This document shows positions 1 to 7,267 of a stretch of DNA of 64,000 bases, piece after piece. The notes under the pieces were generated by a model. It was not told the DNA's origin and made no database searches. It saw nothing but the letters and a program-made list of their open reading frames with translations. The stretch is from the NCBI GenBank assembly GCA_036563805.1, contig DATCLS010000102.1, forward strand, positions 62,001-126,000, in the 5' to 3' direction. A program made the position numbers and the translations under genes. The stretch is from DATCLS01 sp036563805 (GTDB lineage: Bacteria; Actinomycetota; Acidimicrobiia; Acidimicrobiales; VFJN01). Numbering within the stretch: the stretch's first letter is position 1; every line of letters begins with the position of its first letter.

Positions 1-508
1 GACGCTCAACGTCCCCTACGACTGCGGGTTCGCCATCGTGCGCGACCCGGCGGTCCACCGGGCGGCGTTCGGCGTCCGGGGTGCCTACCTGATCAACACC
101 GAGGCCGGCGACCCGCTGGAGCTGGTCCCCGAGTTCTCCCGGCGGGCCCGGGGCTTCGCCGTGTGGGCGGTGCTGCGGTCGCTCGGCCGGTCCGGCCTGG
201 CCGAGCTGGTCGACCGGCTGTGCCGGCACGCCCGGCGGATGGCCGAGGGCATCGCCGCCATCCCCGGCGCCACCGTGCTCAACGACGTGGTGTTCACCCA
301 GGTGCTGGCCGCGTTCGGGTCGGACGAGGCCACCCGGGCGGTCGCCAGGCGGGTGCTGGAGGAGGGCACGGCGGTGCTCACGCCCTCGACCTGGCGGGGC
401 CGGGCGGTGCTGCGGTGCTCCCTGAGCAACTGGTCGACGACGGACGAGGACATCGACCGGACGGTGGCGGCGCTCGGCCGTATCGCCGCCGAGGTGCGGG
501 GCGGCTGA
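1..508 (+). CDS. PLP-dependent decarboxylase family protein, C-terminal part (5' end outside window)
   Basis: The reading frame is open from base 2 and stops at 506-508, leaving about 168 residues of C-terminus. The visible start, TLNVPYDCGFAIV, resembles the segment just after the PLP-binding lysine in group II (aspartate/glutamate/aromatic L-amino-acid) decarboxylases, where D-A-H-K-W is followed by L-N-V-P-Y-D-C-G. The lysine itself would lie just outside the window. The remainder (FTQVLAAFG, LRCSLSNWSTTDEDID) fits the small C-terminal domain of that fold. The substrate cannot be read from this fragment. It lies on the opposite strand from dinB and is separated from the siderophore genes by that gene, so a role in siderophore supply (for example making a diamine) is only a possibility. 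Confidence 0.7.
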   Translation, partial: TLNVPYDCGFAIVRDPAVHRAAFGVRGAYLINTEAGDPLELVPEFSRRARGFAVWAVLRSLGRSGLAELVDRLCRHARRMAEGIAAIPGATVLNDVVFTQVLAAFGSDEATRAVARRVLEEGTAVLTPSTWRGRAVLRCSLSNWSTTDEDIDRTVAALGRIAAEVRGG

Positions 509-545
509 CCAGGACGGGTCGGCTCGTCCCGGGCGCACCGGCACG

Positions 546-1679
546 TCACGGCTCGGCCGGCGGGGCGGCGGACGGTGACCCCGCCTCTCTCTCCTCCGGC
601 TCGGCGGGCGGGGCGAGGTCGGCCCGGACACCGAGCAGGCGGACCGGGCGGGTCAGCTCGAACCGGTCCAGCGCCGCCCGGGCCGCGGCCTCCAGCGCGG
701 CCAGGTCGCCGGTGGGGGCCGCGAGCGCGACGCTGCGCGTCTGGGTGAAGAACGGCGCGAACCGGACCTTGACCGCCACCCGCACGGCCGGCCGCCCCTC
801 CCCCGCCACGTCCCCGGCCACGCGCCGGACCAGCTCGACGAGGTGGCCGTCGAGCGCCTCCCGCCCCGTCAGGTCGCGGGGGAACGTCACCTCCCGGCTC
901 CGCGACCGGGCCCGGTGGGGAGCCGCGCTCACGGTCGTGCCGCCCAGGCCGAGCGCCAGCACCCGGTACCACGGGCCCATGCTCGGCCCGAACCGGCGGG
1001 CCAGACGGTCCCGGTCGGCGGCCGCCAGCGCCCGCACGGTCGTGATGCCCATCTCGGCCAGCTTGCGGGACGTCTTGGTGCCCACGCCCCACAGCTGGTC
1101 GGGCGGGCGATCGCCCATCACGTCCATCCAGGTCTCGGCCGTCAGCCGGTAGACGCCGCCCGGCTTGGCGAACCCGGTCGCCACCTTGGCCCGGATGCGG
1201 TTGTCGCCGATGCCCACCGAGCAGACGAGCCCGGTGGCGGCGCGAACCGCCCGCTGGATCTCGGCGGCCCGGGCCTCGGGCTCGGCGGTGGTGGCGGCCA
1301 CGAACGCCTCGTCCCAGCCCAGCACCTCGACCACCCCGAACCGGCGGATCGTGGCCATGACCTCGTCGGACGCCGCCTCGTAGGCGGGACGGTCGGACGG
1401 CAGGAACACGGCGTCGGGACAGCGGCGGGCTGCGGTGCGCAGCGGCATCCCGCTGCGCACGCCGTGCTCCCGGGCCGCGTAGGACGCGGCCGCCACCACC
1501 GCCCGGGCCGTCGGCTCGCCGTCGCCGCCCACGATCACCGGCCGGCCCCGCAGCTCGGGCCGCCGCCGCACCTCGACCGCGGCCAGGAACTCGTCGAGGT
1601 CGACGTGCAGCACCCAGTCGTGCGGCCCGCGCTCGTGCGGCACCCCCGGGTGCGGCGCCCGGTCCGGCGGCTGCGCCAC
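546..1679 (-). CDS. dinB: DNA polymerase IV (Y-family translesion polymerase)
   Basis: A 377-residue protein, a normal length for Pol IV. It performs error-prone bypass synthesis at stalled forks. Visible motifs are the first catalytic aspartates in WVLHVDLDEFLAAVE, the second acidic pair in VLGWDEAF, the VGIGDNRIRAKVATGFAKPGG block and the helix-hairpin-helix segment LWGVGTKTSRKLAEMGI. The C-terminal little-finger domain includes RSREVTFPRDL. I chose the GTG at 1679 because the catalytic block starts about 25 residues later and the upstream codons in this frame look non-coding. The last 20 residues are low-complexity and acidic/proline-rich. There is no LexA-type box that I recognise. It is separated by 83 bp from the N-hydroxylase gene upstream and is probably not part of the siderophore unit. 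Confidence 0.9.
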   Translation of the reverse strand: MAQPPDRAPHPGVPHERGPHDWVLHVDLDEFLAAVEVRRRPELRGRPVIVGGDGEPTARAVVAAASYAAREHGVRSGMPLRTAARRCPDAVFLPSDRPAYEAASDEVMATIRRFGVVEVLGWDEAFVAATTAEPEARAAEIQRAVRAATGLVCSVGIGDNRIRAKVATGFAKPGGVYRLTAETWMDVMGDRPPDQLWGVGTKTSRKLAEMGITTVRALAAADRDRLARRFGPSMGPWYRVLALGLGGTTVSAAPHRARSRSREVTFPRDLTGREALDGHLVELVRRVAGDVAGEGRPAVRVAVKVRFAPFFTQTRSVALAAPTGDLAALEAAARAALDRFELTRPVRLLGVRADLAPPAEPEEREAGSPSAAPPAEP

Positions 1680-1762
1680 GCCCCCAGTATGCGCCGCCCA
1701 TGCGCTGGGCCACCCGCCGCCGCCCGGGCTCGCCCGGCCGGCGGGGCCTCGGACCCGGGGGC

Positions 1763-3124
1763 TCAGAGCGCGGGGGCCGGGGCGAAGGTCGTGGCCCGGG
1801 TCGGCGTCCGGGCCGCGGAGGCGCGGCGGTGGGCGAGGACCGACTCGACGATCTCGCCCGAGCGGACCGCGATGTTGGACAGCAGCGTCGAGGCGATGCC
1901 GTGCGAGTGCTCGGTGGCGCCCTGGACGTAGATGCCGGCATCGGCCGGAGCGTCCAGCACGACCCGGTAGTCGCGCCCGATGTCGGGGGCCCCGTCCGGC
2001 CGGCGCCGGGCCAGCTCGGCGGCCCCGCCCAACAGCCGCAGCGTGTCGGTCGGGCGGTAGCCGGTCGCGTAGACGACGGCGTCGGCCACCAGCGTCGTCC
2101 GCTCGCCGGTCGGCAGGAACTCGACCTCGACCCGCACCTCGTTCTCGGCCGGGTCGACCGCCACCACCCGCGAGGCGTTGAGGATGCGGAGGCGCTCCCG
2201 GCCCTGCACCTTCTCCTGGTACTGCCGCCGGTACAGCTCGTTGATCAGGTCCTGGTCGACCACCGAGTAGTTGGTGTTGCGGTGGTAGTCGAACAGCATC
2301 CGCTTCACGTCCTCGGAGGCGCCGTAGTACGCGTCGACGGCCCCGGGGTCGAAGATGCGGTTGGCGAACGGCGTGTCGTCCGACGGCGTGTAGCCCCAGC
2401 GGGTGAACACCGAGCACACCTCGGCCGTGGCGAACCGGCGGTGCAGGTACTCGACGGCCTCGGCCGCGCTCTGCCCGGCCCCGACCACGACGAACCGCCG
2501 GGGCGACGGCGGCAGCGTCTCCACCCGGTCGAGCAGGTCGGCGTTGTGCCAGACCCGGCCGCCGGGCCGGGCCTCGGGCGGCAGGCTGGGCGCCAGGCCG
2601 GCCGCCACGACGACGTTGCGGGCCCGCCGAACGGTGATGCCCCGGCCGCCGCGGTCGCTGGTGGCGACGTCGAACGCCACCACCCGGCCGTCCTCGACGA
2701 CGGGCTCGACGTCGGTGGCCTCCTGGTCGTAGGCGACGACGTCATCCAGGCGGGCTGCCGCCCACTCGAGGTAGTCGTGGAACTCGATGCGCAGCGGGAA
2801 CAGCGTCTTGTGGTTGATGAAGTCGACCAGCCGGCCCTTGCTGTGCAGGTAGGACACGAAGCTGAAGTCGCTGCACGGGTTGCGCAGCGTCACCAGGTCC
2901 TTGAGGAACGACACCTGCATGGTGGCGTCGTCGATGAGCATGCCCCGGTGCCAGCCGAAGCGGGGCTTGCGCTCGACGAACCGCGCGGTCAGGGCGGCCG
3001 CCGGGTCGCGGCGGTTGTGCTCGTCGACGGCGATGGCGAGTGCGAGGTTCGAGGGACCGAAGCCGATGCCGAGGATGTCGAGCACCTCGGGCTCGCCGGC
3101 CGGCTGGTCGGGGGCGGCGGTCAC
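1763..3124 (-). CDS. L-ornithine (or L-lysine) N-monooxygenase of the SidA/PvdA/IucD family
   Basis: A 453-residue flavoprotein predicted to hydroxylate the side-chain amine of ornithine or lysine using NADPH and O2, the first step to a hydroxamate siderophore. Visible motifs are the FAD-binding GIGFGPSNLALA near residue 15, the NADPH-binding VVGAGQSAAEAVEYL mid-protein and the substrate-site signature VVYATGYRPTD in the C-terminal third. The segments FLKDLVTLRNP and KGRLVDFINHKTLFPLRIEF look more like ornithine than lysine hydroxylases, which agrees with the N5-hydroxyornithine code in NRPS domain A3. The GTG start at 3124 overlaps the stop of the upstream mbtH gene (GTGA), so the two are translationally coupled. 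The ornithine assignment is an inference; the family is certain. Confidence 0.93.
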   Translation of the reverse strand: MTAAPDQPAGEPEVLDILGIGFGPSNLALAIAVDEHNRRDPAAALTARFVERKPRFGWHRGMLIDDATMQVSFLKDLVTLRNPCSDFSFVSYLHSKGRLVDFINHKTLFPLRIEFHDYLEWAAARLDDVVAYDQEATDVEPVVEDGRVVAFDVATSDRGGRGITVRRARNVVVAAGLAPSLPPEARPGGRVWHNADLLDRVETLPPSPRRFVVVGAGQSAAEAVEYLHRRFATAEVCSVFTRWGYTPSDDTPFANRIFDPGAVDAYYGASEDVKRMLFDYHRNTNYSVVDQDLINELYRRQYQEKVQGRERLRILNASRVVAVDPAENEVRVEVEFLPTGERTTLVADAVVYATGYRPTDTLRLLGGAAELARRRPDGAPDIGRDYRVVLDAPADAGIYVQGATEHSHGIASTLLSNIAVRSGEIVESVLAHRRASAARTPTRATTFAPAPAL

Positions 3125-3339
3125 GTGCGGGGCCCGTCCATGGCCTCGGCCAAGCTGCGAGGGCGCATGTCGGTCCAGTGCTCGTTCACGTAGTCGAGGC
3201 AGGCCTGGCGGCCGTCGGGGCCGTGGACGACCTCCCAGCCGGTCGGTACCTCGGCGAACGAGGGCCAGAGCGAGTGCTGGTCCTCGGCGTTGCGGAGCAC
3301 GAGGAACGTGCCGTCGGGGTCGTCGAAGGGGTTGGTCAT
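3121..3339 (-). CDS. mbtH: MbtH-like protein, NRPS adenylation-domain chaperone
   Basis: This 72-residue protein has the full MbtH signature: N-A-E-D-Q-H-S-L-W-P, then P-T-G-W, then C-L-D-Y-V-N and WTDMRP. MbtH proteins bind the A domains of many actinobacterial NRPSs and are needed for their solubility or activity. Its obvious client is the giant NRPS starting at 9490. The ATG at 3339 is preceded by a good ribosome site (GAGGG about 11 nt upstream). It is the first gene of a two-gene unit with the N-hydroxylase. The intergenic region in front, shared with the divergent ABC transporter gene, contains an iron-box-like sequence. Confidence 0.96.
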   Translation of the reverse strand: MTNPFDDPDGTFLVLRNAEDQHSLWPSFAEVPTGWEVVHGPDGRQACLDYVNEHWTDMRPRSLAEAMDGPRT

Positions 3340-3368
3340 CCGGGCTTTCCCTCGTCCGTCTGGCCGAT

Positions 3369-3386
3369 GTTAGGCTCACTTTTATC
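3369..3386. promoter_or_regulatory. Iron-box-like sequence between mbtH and the ABC exporter genes
   Basis: The sequence GTTAGGCTCACTTTTATC lies in the divergent intergenic region. Its core TTAGGCTCAC (3370-3379) equals ten consecutive bases of the consensus for IdeR/DmdR1-type iron repressors (TTAGGTTAGGCTCACCTAA), but the flanks do not match. It also matches the two GTAAGGTAyACCTATC sites at 7207 and 37356 at about 9 of 16 positions. I infer iron-dependent repression of both mbtH and the transporter genes. The match is partial and no regulator gene is identified here. Confidence 0.4.
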
Positions 3387-3497
3387 GGAAAGTCTGGGTC
3401 ACCTGTCAACGAGCCCCCCGTCGACGACGGTCGCAACGACGGCTCCGGCGGCCCCGCCGAGGGCGGTCCCGGCGAGCCGGCCGCGTCCGGCGGCTGG

Positions 3498-5222
3498 GTG
3501 CTGCGCGAGACCGCCCGCGGCCAGCGCCGCGACCTGGCGCTCACGTCGTTCCTCGTGGTCGTCCACCAGGCCGCCGAGGTCGCCGTCCCGCTCGCCGTCG
3601 GCCTGGTCGTCGACCGGGCCGTGGCCACCGGCGACGGCGCCGCCATGACCCGGTGGGTGATCGGCCTGGCCGTGCTGTTCGCCGTCCTGTCGTCGGCCGG
3701 GTGCTACGGCGTGTACGCCTACGACCGGGTCGTCGCCAACGCGTCGCACGACGTGCGCCTGCGCGTGGCCCGCCGGGTGCTCGACCCGGGCGGGGGCGTC
3801 GAGGACGCCCTGCCCGGCGAGGTCGTGAGCCTGTCGACGGTCGAGACCGCCCGCATCGGCGAGGGCGTCGGTGCCCTCGTGATCCTGGTCGGGGCCGTCG
3901 CCGGCGTGGCGGCCGCGGCCGCCGTGCTGCTCGCCACCTCGCTCACGCTGGGAGCGGTGGTGGTCATCGGGATGCCGGTCGTGCTGCTGGCCGTCCAGGC
4001 CATGTCCCGCCCGCTGGTCGACCGGGCCGACGCCCACCAGGAGGCCGTCGCCGCCACCGCCGGCATCGCCGCCGACCTGCTGGCCGGGCTCCGGGTGCTC
4101 AAGGGCCTGGGGGCCGAGGCCGCGGCGGCCGCCCGCTACCGCCGGTCCAGCGGCGAGGCGCTCGACGCCGCGCTGGCCGCCAACCGGGTCCGCTCGGCCT
4201 ACCTGGGCGTCACCATGTCGGTCGCCGGCGCCTTCCTGGTGCTGGTGGGATGGATCGGGGGCCGCCAGGCGCTCGACGGCTCGATCACGGTGGGCGAGCT
4301 CGTGGCGGCCGTCGGGATCACCCAGTTCCTGGTCGGGCCGCTCGGCAGGCTGGCCTACGCGGCCGGGATGCTCGCCCAGGCCCGGGCGTCCGCCGCCCAC
4401 GTGGCCGCCGCCCTGACGGCCCCGCCCGCGGTGCGGGAGGGCGACGGCCGCCTGGGGCCGCCGACGGGGCGGGACGGTGACGACGGCGGCGACGGTGGTG
4501 GCGCCGGCGACCGCGCCCCCACGGGCGCCCGCCGCCTCAGCCTGCGGGGCCTGCGCCACGGCACGCTCCAGGGCGTCGACCTCGAGGTCGAGCCCGGCGA
4601 GATCGTCGGCGTCGTGACCACCGACCCGGCCGAGGCCGCGGCGCTGGTGGCCTGCCTCGACCGCTCGGTCGAGACGGCCGGCGGCGAGGTGGCGGTCGAC
4701 GGCGTCCCGCTGTCCGCCCTGCGCCTCGATGAGGCCCGCCGGGCCGTGGTCGTCGCCCACCACGACGCCCGGCTGTTCGAGGGCACCATCGCCGACAACG
4801 TGGCGGTGGCCGCCAACCCGGGCGTCGACGTGGCGGCCGCCCTCGAGGCCGCGGGGGCCGACGCCGTCGTCGACGCCGTGCCCGGCGGCCTCGACGCCCC
4901 GGTGGCCGAGGGCGGCCGGTCGCTGTCCGGCGGCCAGCGCCAGCGGGTCGCCCTGGCCCGGGCCCTGGCCACCGACGCGCCCGTGCTCGTGCTGCACGAG
5001 CCGACGACCGCGGTCGACGCCGCCACCGAGCACCAGGTGGCGACCGGGCTGCGCTCGCTGCGGGCCGGGCGGCGGACCACGCTGCTGGTCACGAACAGCC
5101 CGGGCCTGCTGGCCGTCGCCGACCGGGTGGTGGTCGTGGACGGCGGCCGGATCGCCGCCGACGGCGACCATGCCCGGCTGGCCGCCACCGACGACCGCTA
5201 CCGCACGGCGGTGCTCACGTGA
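3498..5222 (+). CDS. ABC exporter half with degenerate nucleotide-binding domain (partner A)
   Basis: About 574 residues: six predicted membrane helices, then an ATPase domain from about residue 345. The nucleotide-binding domain is abnormal. The Walker A position reads GVVTTDPAEAA, with no G-K-S/T and so no phosphate-binding lysine. Walker B reads VLVLHEP instead of L-D-E, and the H-loop histidine is replaced (LLVTNSP). The ABC signature LSGGQRQR is intact near residue 475. It therefore probably cannot hydrolyse ATP at its own Walker site but can lend its signature to a partner, the next gene, whose GTG overlaps this stop (GTGA). Export of the siderophore is the likely job, but exporter-fold importers such as IrtAB also exist. 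The only in-frame start I find is GTG 3498, although coding-like codon use extends upstream to about 3402. Confidence 0.85.
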   Translation: MLRETARGQRRDLALTSFLVVVHQAAEVAVPLAVGLVVDRAVATGDGAAMTRWVIGLAVLFAVLSSAGCYGVYAYDRVVANASHDVRLRVARRVLDPGGGVEDALPGEVVSLSTVETARIGEGVGALVILVGAVAGVAAAAAVLLATSLTLGAVVVIGMPVVLLAVQAMSRPLVDRADAHQEAVAATAGIAADLLAGLRVLKGLGAEAAAAARYRRSSGEALDAALAANRVRSAYLGVTMSVAGAFLVLVGWIGGRQALDGSITVGELVAAVGITQFLVGPLGRLAYAAGMLAQARASAAHVAAALTAPPAVREGDGRLGPPTGRDGDDGGDGGGAGDRAPTGARRLSLRGLRHGTLQGVDLEVEPGEIVGVVTTDPAEAAALVACLDRSVETAGGEVAVDGVPLSALRLDEARRAVVVAHHDARLFEGTIADNVAVAANPGVDVAAALEAAGADAVVDAVPGGLDAPVAEGGRSLSGGQRQRVALARALATDAPVLVLHEPTTAVDAATEHQVATGLRSLRAGRRTTLLVTNSPGLLAVADRVVVVDGGRIAADGDHARLAATDDRYRTAVLT

Positions 5223-7210
5223 GCGGCGCCGACGGCACCACCGCCGACAGGCGCGGCGACGAACGCCGGCCCGACGACGGCGTCGCCGGCCGCGACGTAC
5301 CGCCCGGCGACGCCCTGCCCCTGGCCCCCACGCTCCCCGTGGCGTCGGCGGCCGAGACCCGCCGCCGGCTGGCGGCGCTCGCCCGCCCCCACCGCGGCCT
5401 GGCCGTGCTCACCGTCGGCGTGCTGGTGGCGGCCACAACGGCCGGCCTGCTGGTCCCCCGCCTGCTCGGCGAGGTGGTCGACGTCGTCAACGAGGGCCGC
5501 CCGACCGCCGACCTCGACCGGCTAGCCCTCGCCCTGGTGGTAGCGGCCGTGGCCCAGGGGGCGCTGGCCGGCTGGGGCATGGCGCTGGTGGGCCGGCTCG
5601 GCGAGGTGCTGCTGGCCGCCCTGCGGGAGCGGGTGGTGTCCCGGGCCCTCGACGTGCCGCTCGCCGACGTCGAGCGGACCGGCACCGGCGACCTCGTGGC
5701 CCGGGTGTGCGGCGACGTCGACGCCGTGTCGGAGGCCACCCGCGAGGCGGTCCCCGAGATCGTCAGCTCGGCTCTGATCATCGGCCTCACCCTCGTCGGC
5801 CTCGGGGCGCTCGATGGGCGCCTGGCGCTGGCCGGCCTGGCCGCCGTCCCCATCCAGGTCGGCGCGGCCCGCTGGTACCTGCGCCGCTCCGGCCCGATCT
5901 ACGCGGCCGAGCGGGCGGCCGAGGGCGCCCGCTCCCACGAGGTGCATGGCAGCGTGGTCGGCGCCCGCACGATCCGGGCGTTCCGGCTCCAGGACGTCCA
6001 CCTCGACCGTATCGACGCCCGGTCCCGCGAGTCGGTCCGGTTCGCCGTGGCCGCCGGCCGGGTCCGGGCCTGGTTCTTCTCCCGGCTGAACGGCGCCGAG
6101 CTGGTCGGGCTGGGGACCGTGCTCGTCGTCGGCTTCCTACTGGTCCGCAACGGAACGATCACGGTGGGCGCGGCGACGGCGGCCGCCCTCTACTTCCACC
6201 GGCTGTTCGACCCGATCGGCGGCCTGCTGCTCCAGCTCGACACCGCCCAGGCGGCCGGCGCCGCGCTGGCCCGCCTGGTGGGCGTGCTGGCGGTCCCGCC
6301 GCCACCCGAGCCCGAGCGGCCGGCCACAGTGCGGGACGCCTCGGTGGCCGTCGAGGGCGTGCGGTTCGCCTACGAGCCGGGCGCCGAGGTCCTGCACGGC
6401 GTCGACCTCCACCTCCGGCCGGGCGAGCGGGTGGCGCTGGTCGGCGTGAGCGGCGCCGGCAAGACCACGCTGGCCAAGCTGCTGGTGGGCGTCCACTCCC
6501 CCGCCGCCGGCACCGTCCGGCTGGGCGGCGCCCCCGTCGACGAGATCGGGCCGGCGGACCTGCGGCGCACGGTCGCTCTCGTCAGCCAGGAGGTCCACGT
6601 GTTCGCGGGCACGCTGGCCGACGACCTGCGCTTGGCCCGGCCCGACGCCACAGACGACGAGCTGCGGGCCGCCCTCGACCGGGTGGGCGCCACGCCCTGG
6701 GTCGAGGCCCTGCCCGACGGGCTCGCCACCGTCGTGAACGACGGCCCCCACCAGCTGGGGCCGACCGAGGCCCAGCAGCTCGCCCTCGCCCGCCTGGTGC
6801 TGGCCGACCCCCGGGTGGCCGTGCTCGACGAGGCCACGGCCGAGGCCGGCAGCGCCGGCGCCCGGCGGCTGGAGGCGGCGGCCGACCGGGCGGTGGCCGG
6901 CCGCACCACGCTGGTCGTGGCCCACCGGCTCACCCAGGCCGTGGCCGCCGACCGGATCGTGGTGCTGGACAAGGGCACGGTGCTCGAGGCCGGCACCCAC
7001 GACGAGCTGCTGGCCGCCGGCGGGGCCTACGCCGAGCTGTGGTCGGCGTGGTCGGCGACCCGGGCCCCCGGCGGGGCTCGCCCGCACGCCGGCGGTGCCG
7101 AGACCGACGGCGCTCGGACCGACGGCGCTCGGACCGGCGGGGTCGGCACCGCCGGCGCCCGGCCCGGCGGAAACGGGCCCGACGGGGCTCGCCCGCGAGC
7201 GCAATCGTAA
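5219..7210 (+). CDS. ABC exporter half with intact Walker motifs but degenerate signature (partner B)
   Basis: A 663-residue protein with an exporter-type membrane domain followed by an ATPase domain. Walker A is canonical (GVSGAGKTT, about residue 411), Walker B with the catalytic glutamate is present (VAVLDEAT), and the H-loop is present (VVAHRL). The ABC signature is lost: LGPTEAQQ replaces LSGGQ (about residue 513). This exactly complements partner A, giving one complete composite ATP site and one doubly dead site. The GTG start overlaps the stop of partner A. The last 45 residues are a low-complexity Gly/Ala/Arg-rich tail coded in part by a 15-bp tandem repeat (7102-7131). Probable substrate: the siderophore made by the downstream genes. 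Confidence 0.88.
   Translation: MSGADGTTADRRGDERRPDDGVAGRDVPPGDALPLAPTLPVASAAETRRRLAALARPHRGLAVLTVGVLVAATTAGLLVPRLLGEVVDVVNEGRPTADLDRLALALVVAAVAQGALAGWGMALVGRLGEVLLAALRERVVSRALDVPLADVERTGTGDLVARVCGDVDAVSEATREAVPEIVSSALIIGLTLVGLGALDGRLALAGLAAVPIQVGAARWYLRRSGPIYAAERAAEGARSHEVHGSVVGARTIRAFRLQDVHLDRIDARSRESVRFAVAAGRVRAWFFSRLNGAELVGLGTVLVVGFLLVRNGTITVGAATAAALYFHRLFDPIGGLLLQLDTAQAAGAALARLVGVLAVPPPPEPERPATVRDASVAVEGVRFAYEPGAEVLHGVDLHLRPGERVALVGVSGAGKTTLAKLLVGVHSPAAGTVRLGGAPVDEIGPADLRRTVALVSQEVHVFAGTLADDLRLARPDATDDELRAALDRVGATPWVEALPDGLATVVNDGPHQLGPTEAQQLALARLVLADPRVAVLDEATAEAGSAGARRLEAAADRAVAGRTTLVVAHRLTQAVAADRIVVLDKGTVLEAGTHDELLAAGGAYAELWSAWSATRAPGGARPHAGGAETDGARTDGARTGGVGTAGARPGGNGPDGARPRAQS
7102..7131 (+). 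repeat. 15-bp tandem repeat in the tail of ABC partner B
   Basis: The unit GACCGACGGCGCTCG occurs twice head-to-tail (7102-7116, 7117-7131), with a diverged third copy after it. It encodes the T-D-G-A-R repeats of the C-terminal tail. The length is a multiple of three, so copy-number changes would not shift the frame. Confidence 0.8.
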
Positions 7211-7222
7211 GGTATACCTATC
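7207..7222. promoter_or_regulatory. Operator-like site GTAAGGTATACCTATC upstream of the NRPS operon
   Basis: The centre AGGTATACCT is a perfect palindrome and the whole 16-mer is an imperfect one (six of eight paired positions). The same sequence with one change (GTAAGGTACACCTATC) occurs at 37356-37371 in front of the phosphopantetheinyl transferase and N-acyltransferase genes. Both are followed by ATCATG or ATG. It begins within the stop of the ABC partner B gene. AGG/CCT half-sites are typical of DtxR/IdeR-type metal repressors, but the spacing differs from the classic 19-bp iron box, so the regulator is an inference. Confidence 0.6.
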
Positions 7223-7225
7223 ATC

Positions 7226-7267
7226 ATGTTGTCGGGCTGCTTGATTGAGCCGGACGTCACCCGGTGA
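7226..7267 (+). CDS. Putative 13-codon leader ORF coupled to the ketosynthase gene
   Basis: An ATG at 7226, four bases after the operator-like site, opens a 13-codon frame (MLSGCLIEPDVTR) whose TGA at 7265-7267 overlaps the GTG start (7264) of the ketosynthase. The ketosynthase has no convincing ribosome site of its own. Re-initiation from this short frame would explain how it is translated, particularly if the transcript is leaderless and starts at or near 7226. There is no sequence conservation evidence available to me, and no obvious attenuator hairpin or run of regulatory codons. Confidence 0.4.
   Translation: MLSGCLIEPDVTR

Noticed and set aside
1..508. Counting the PLP decarboxylase as a siderophore biosynthesis gene
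   Set aside because: Only its C-terminus is visible, it is on the opposite strand beyond dinB, and no substrate evidence is available.
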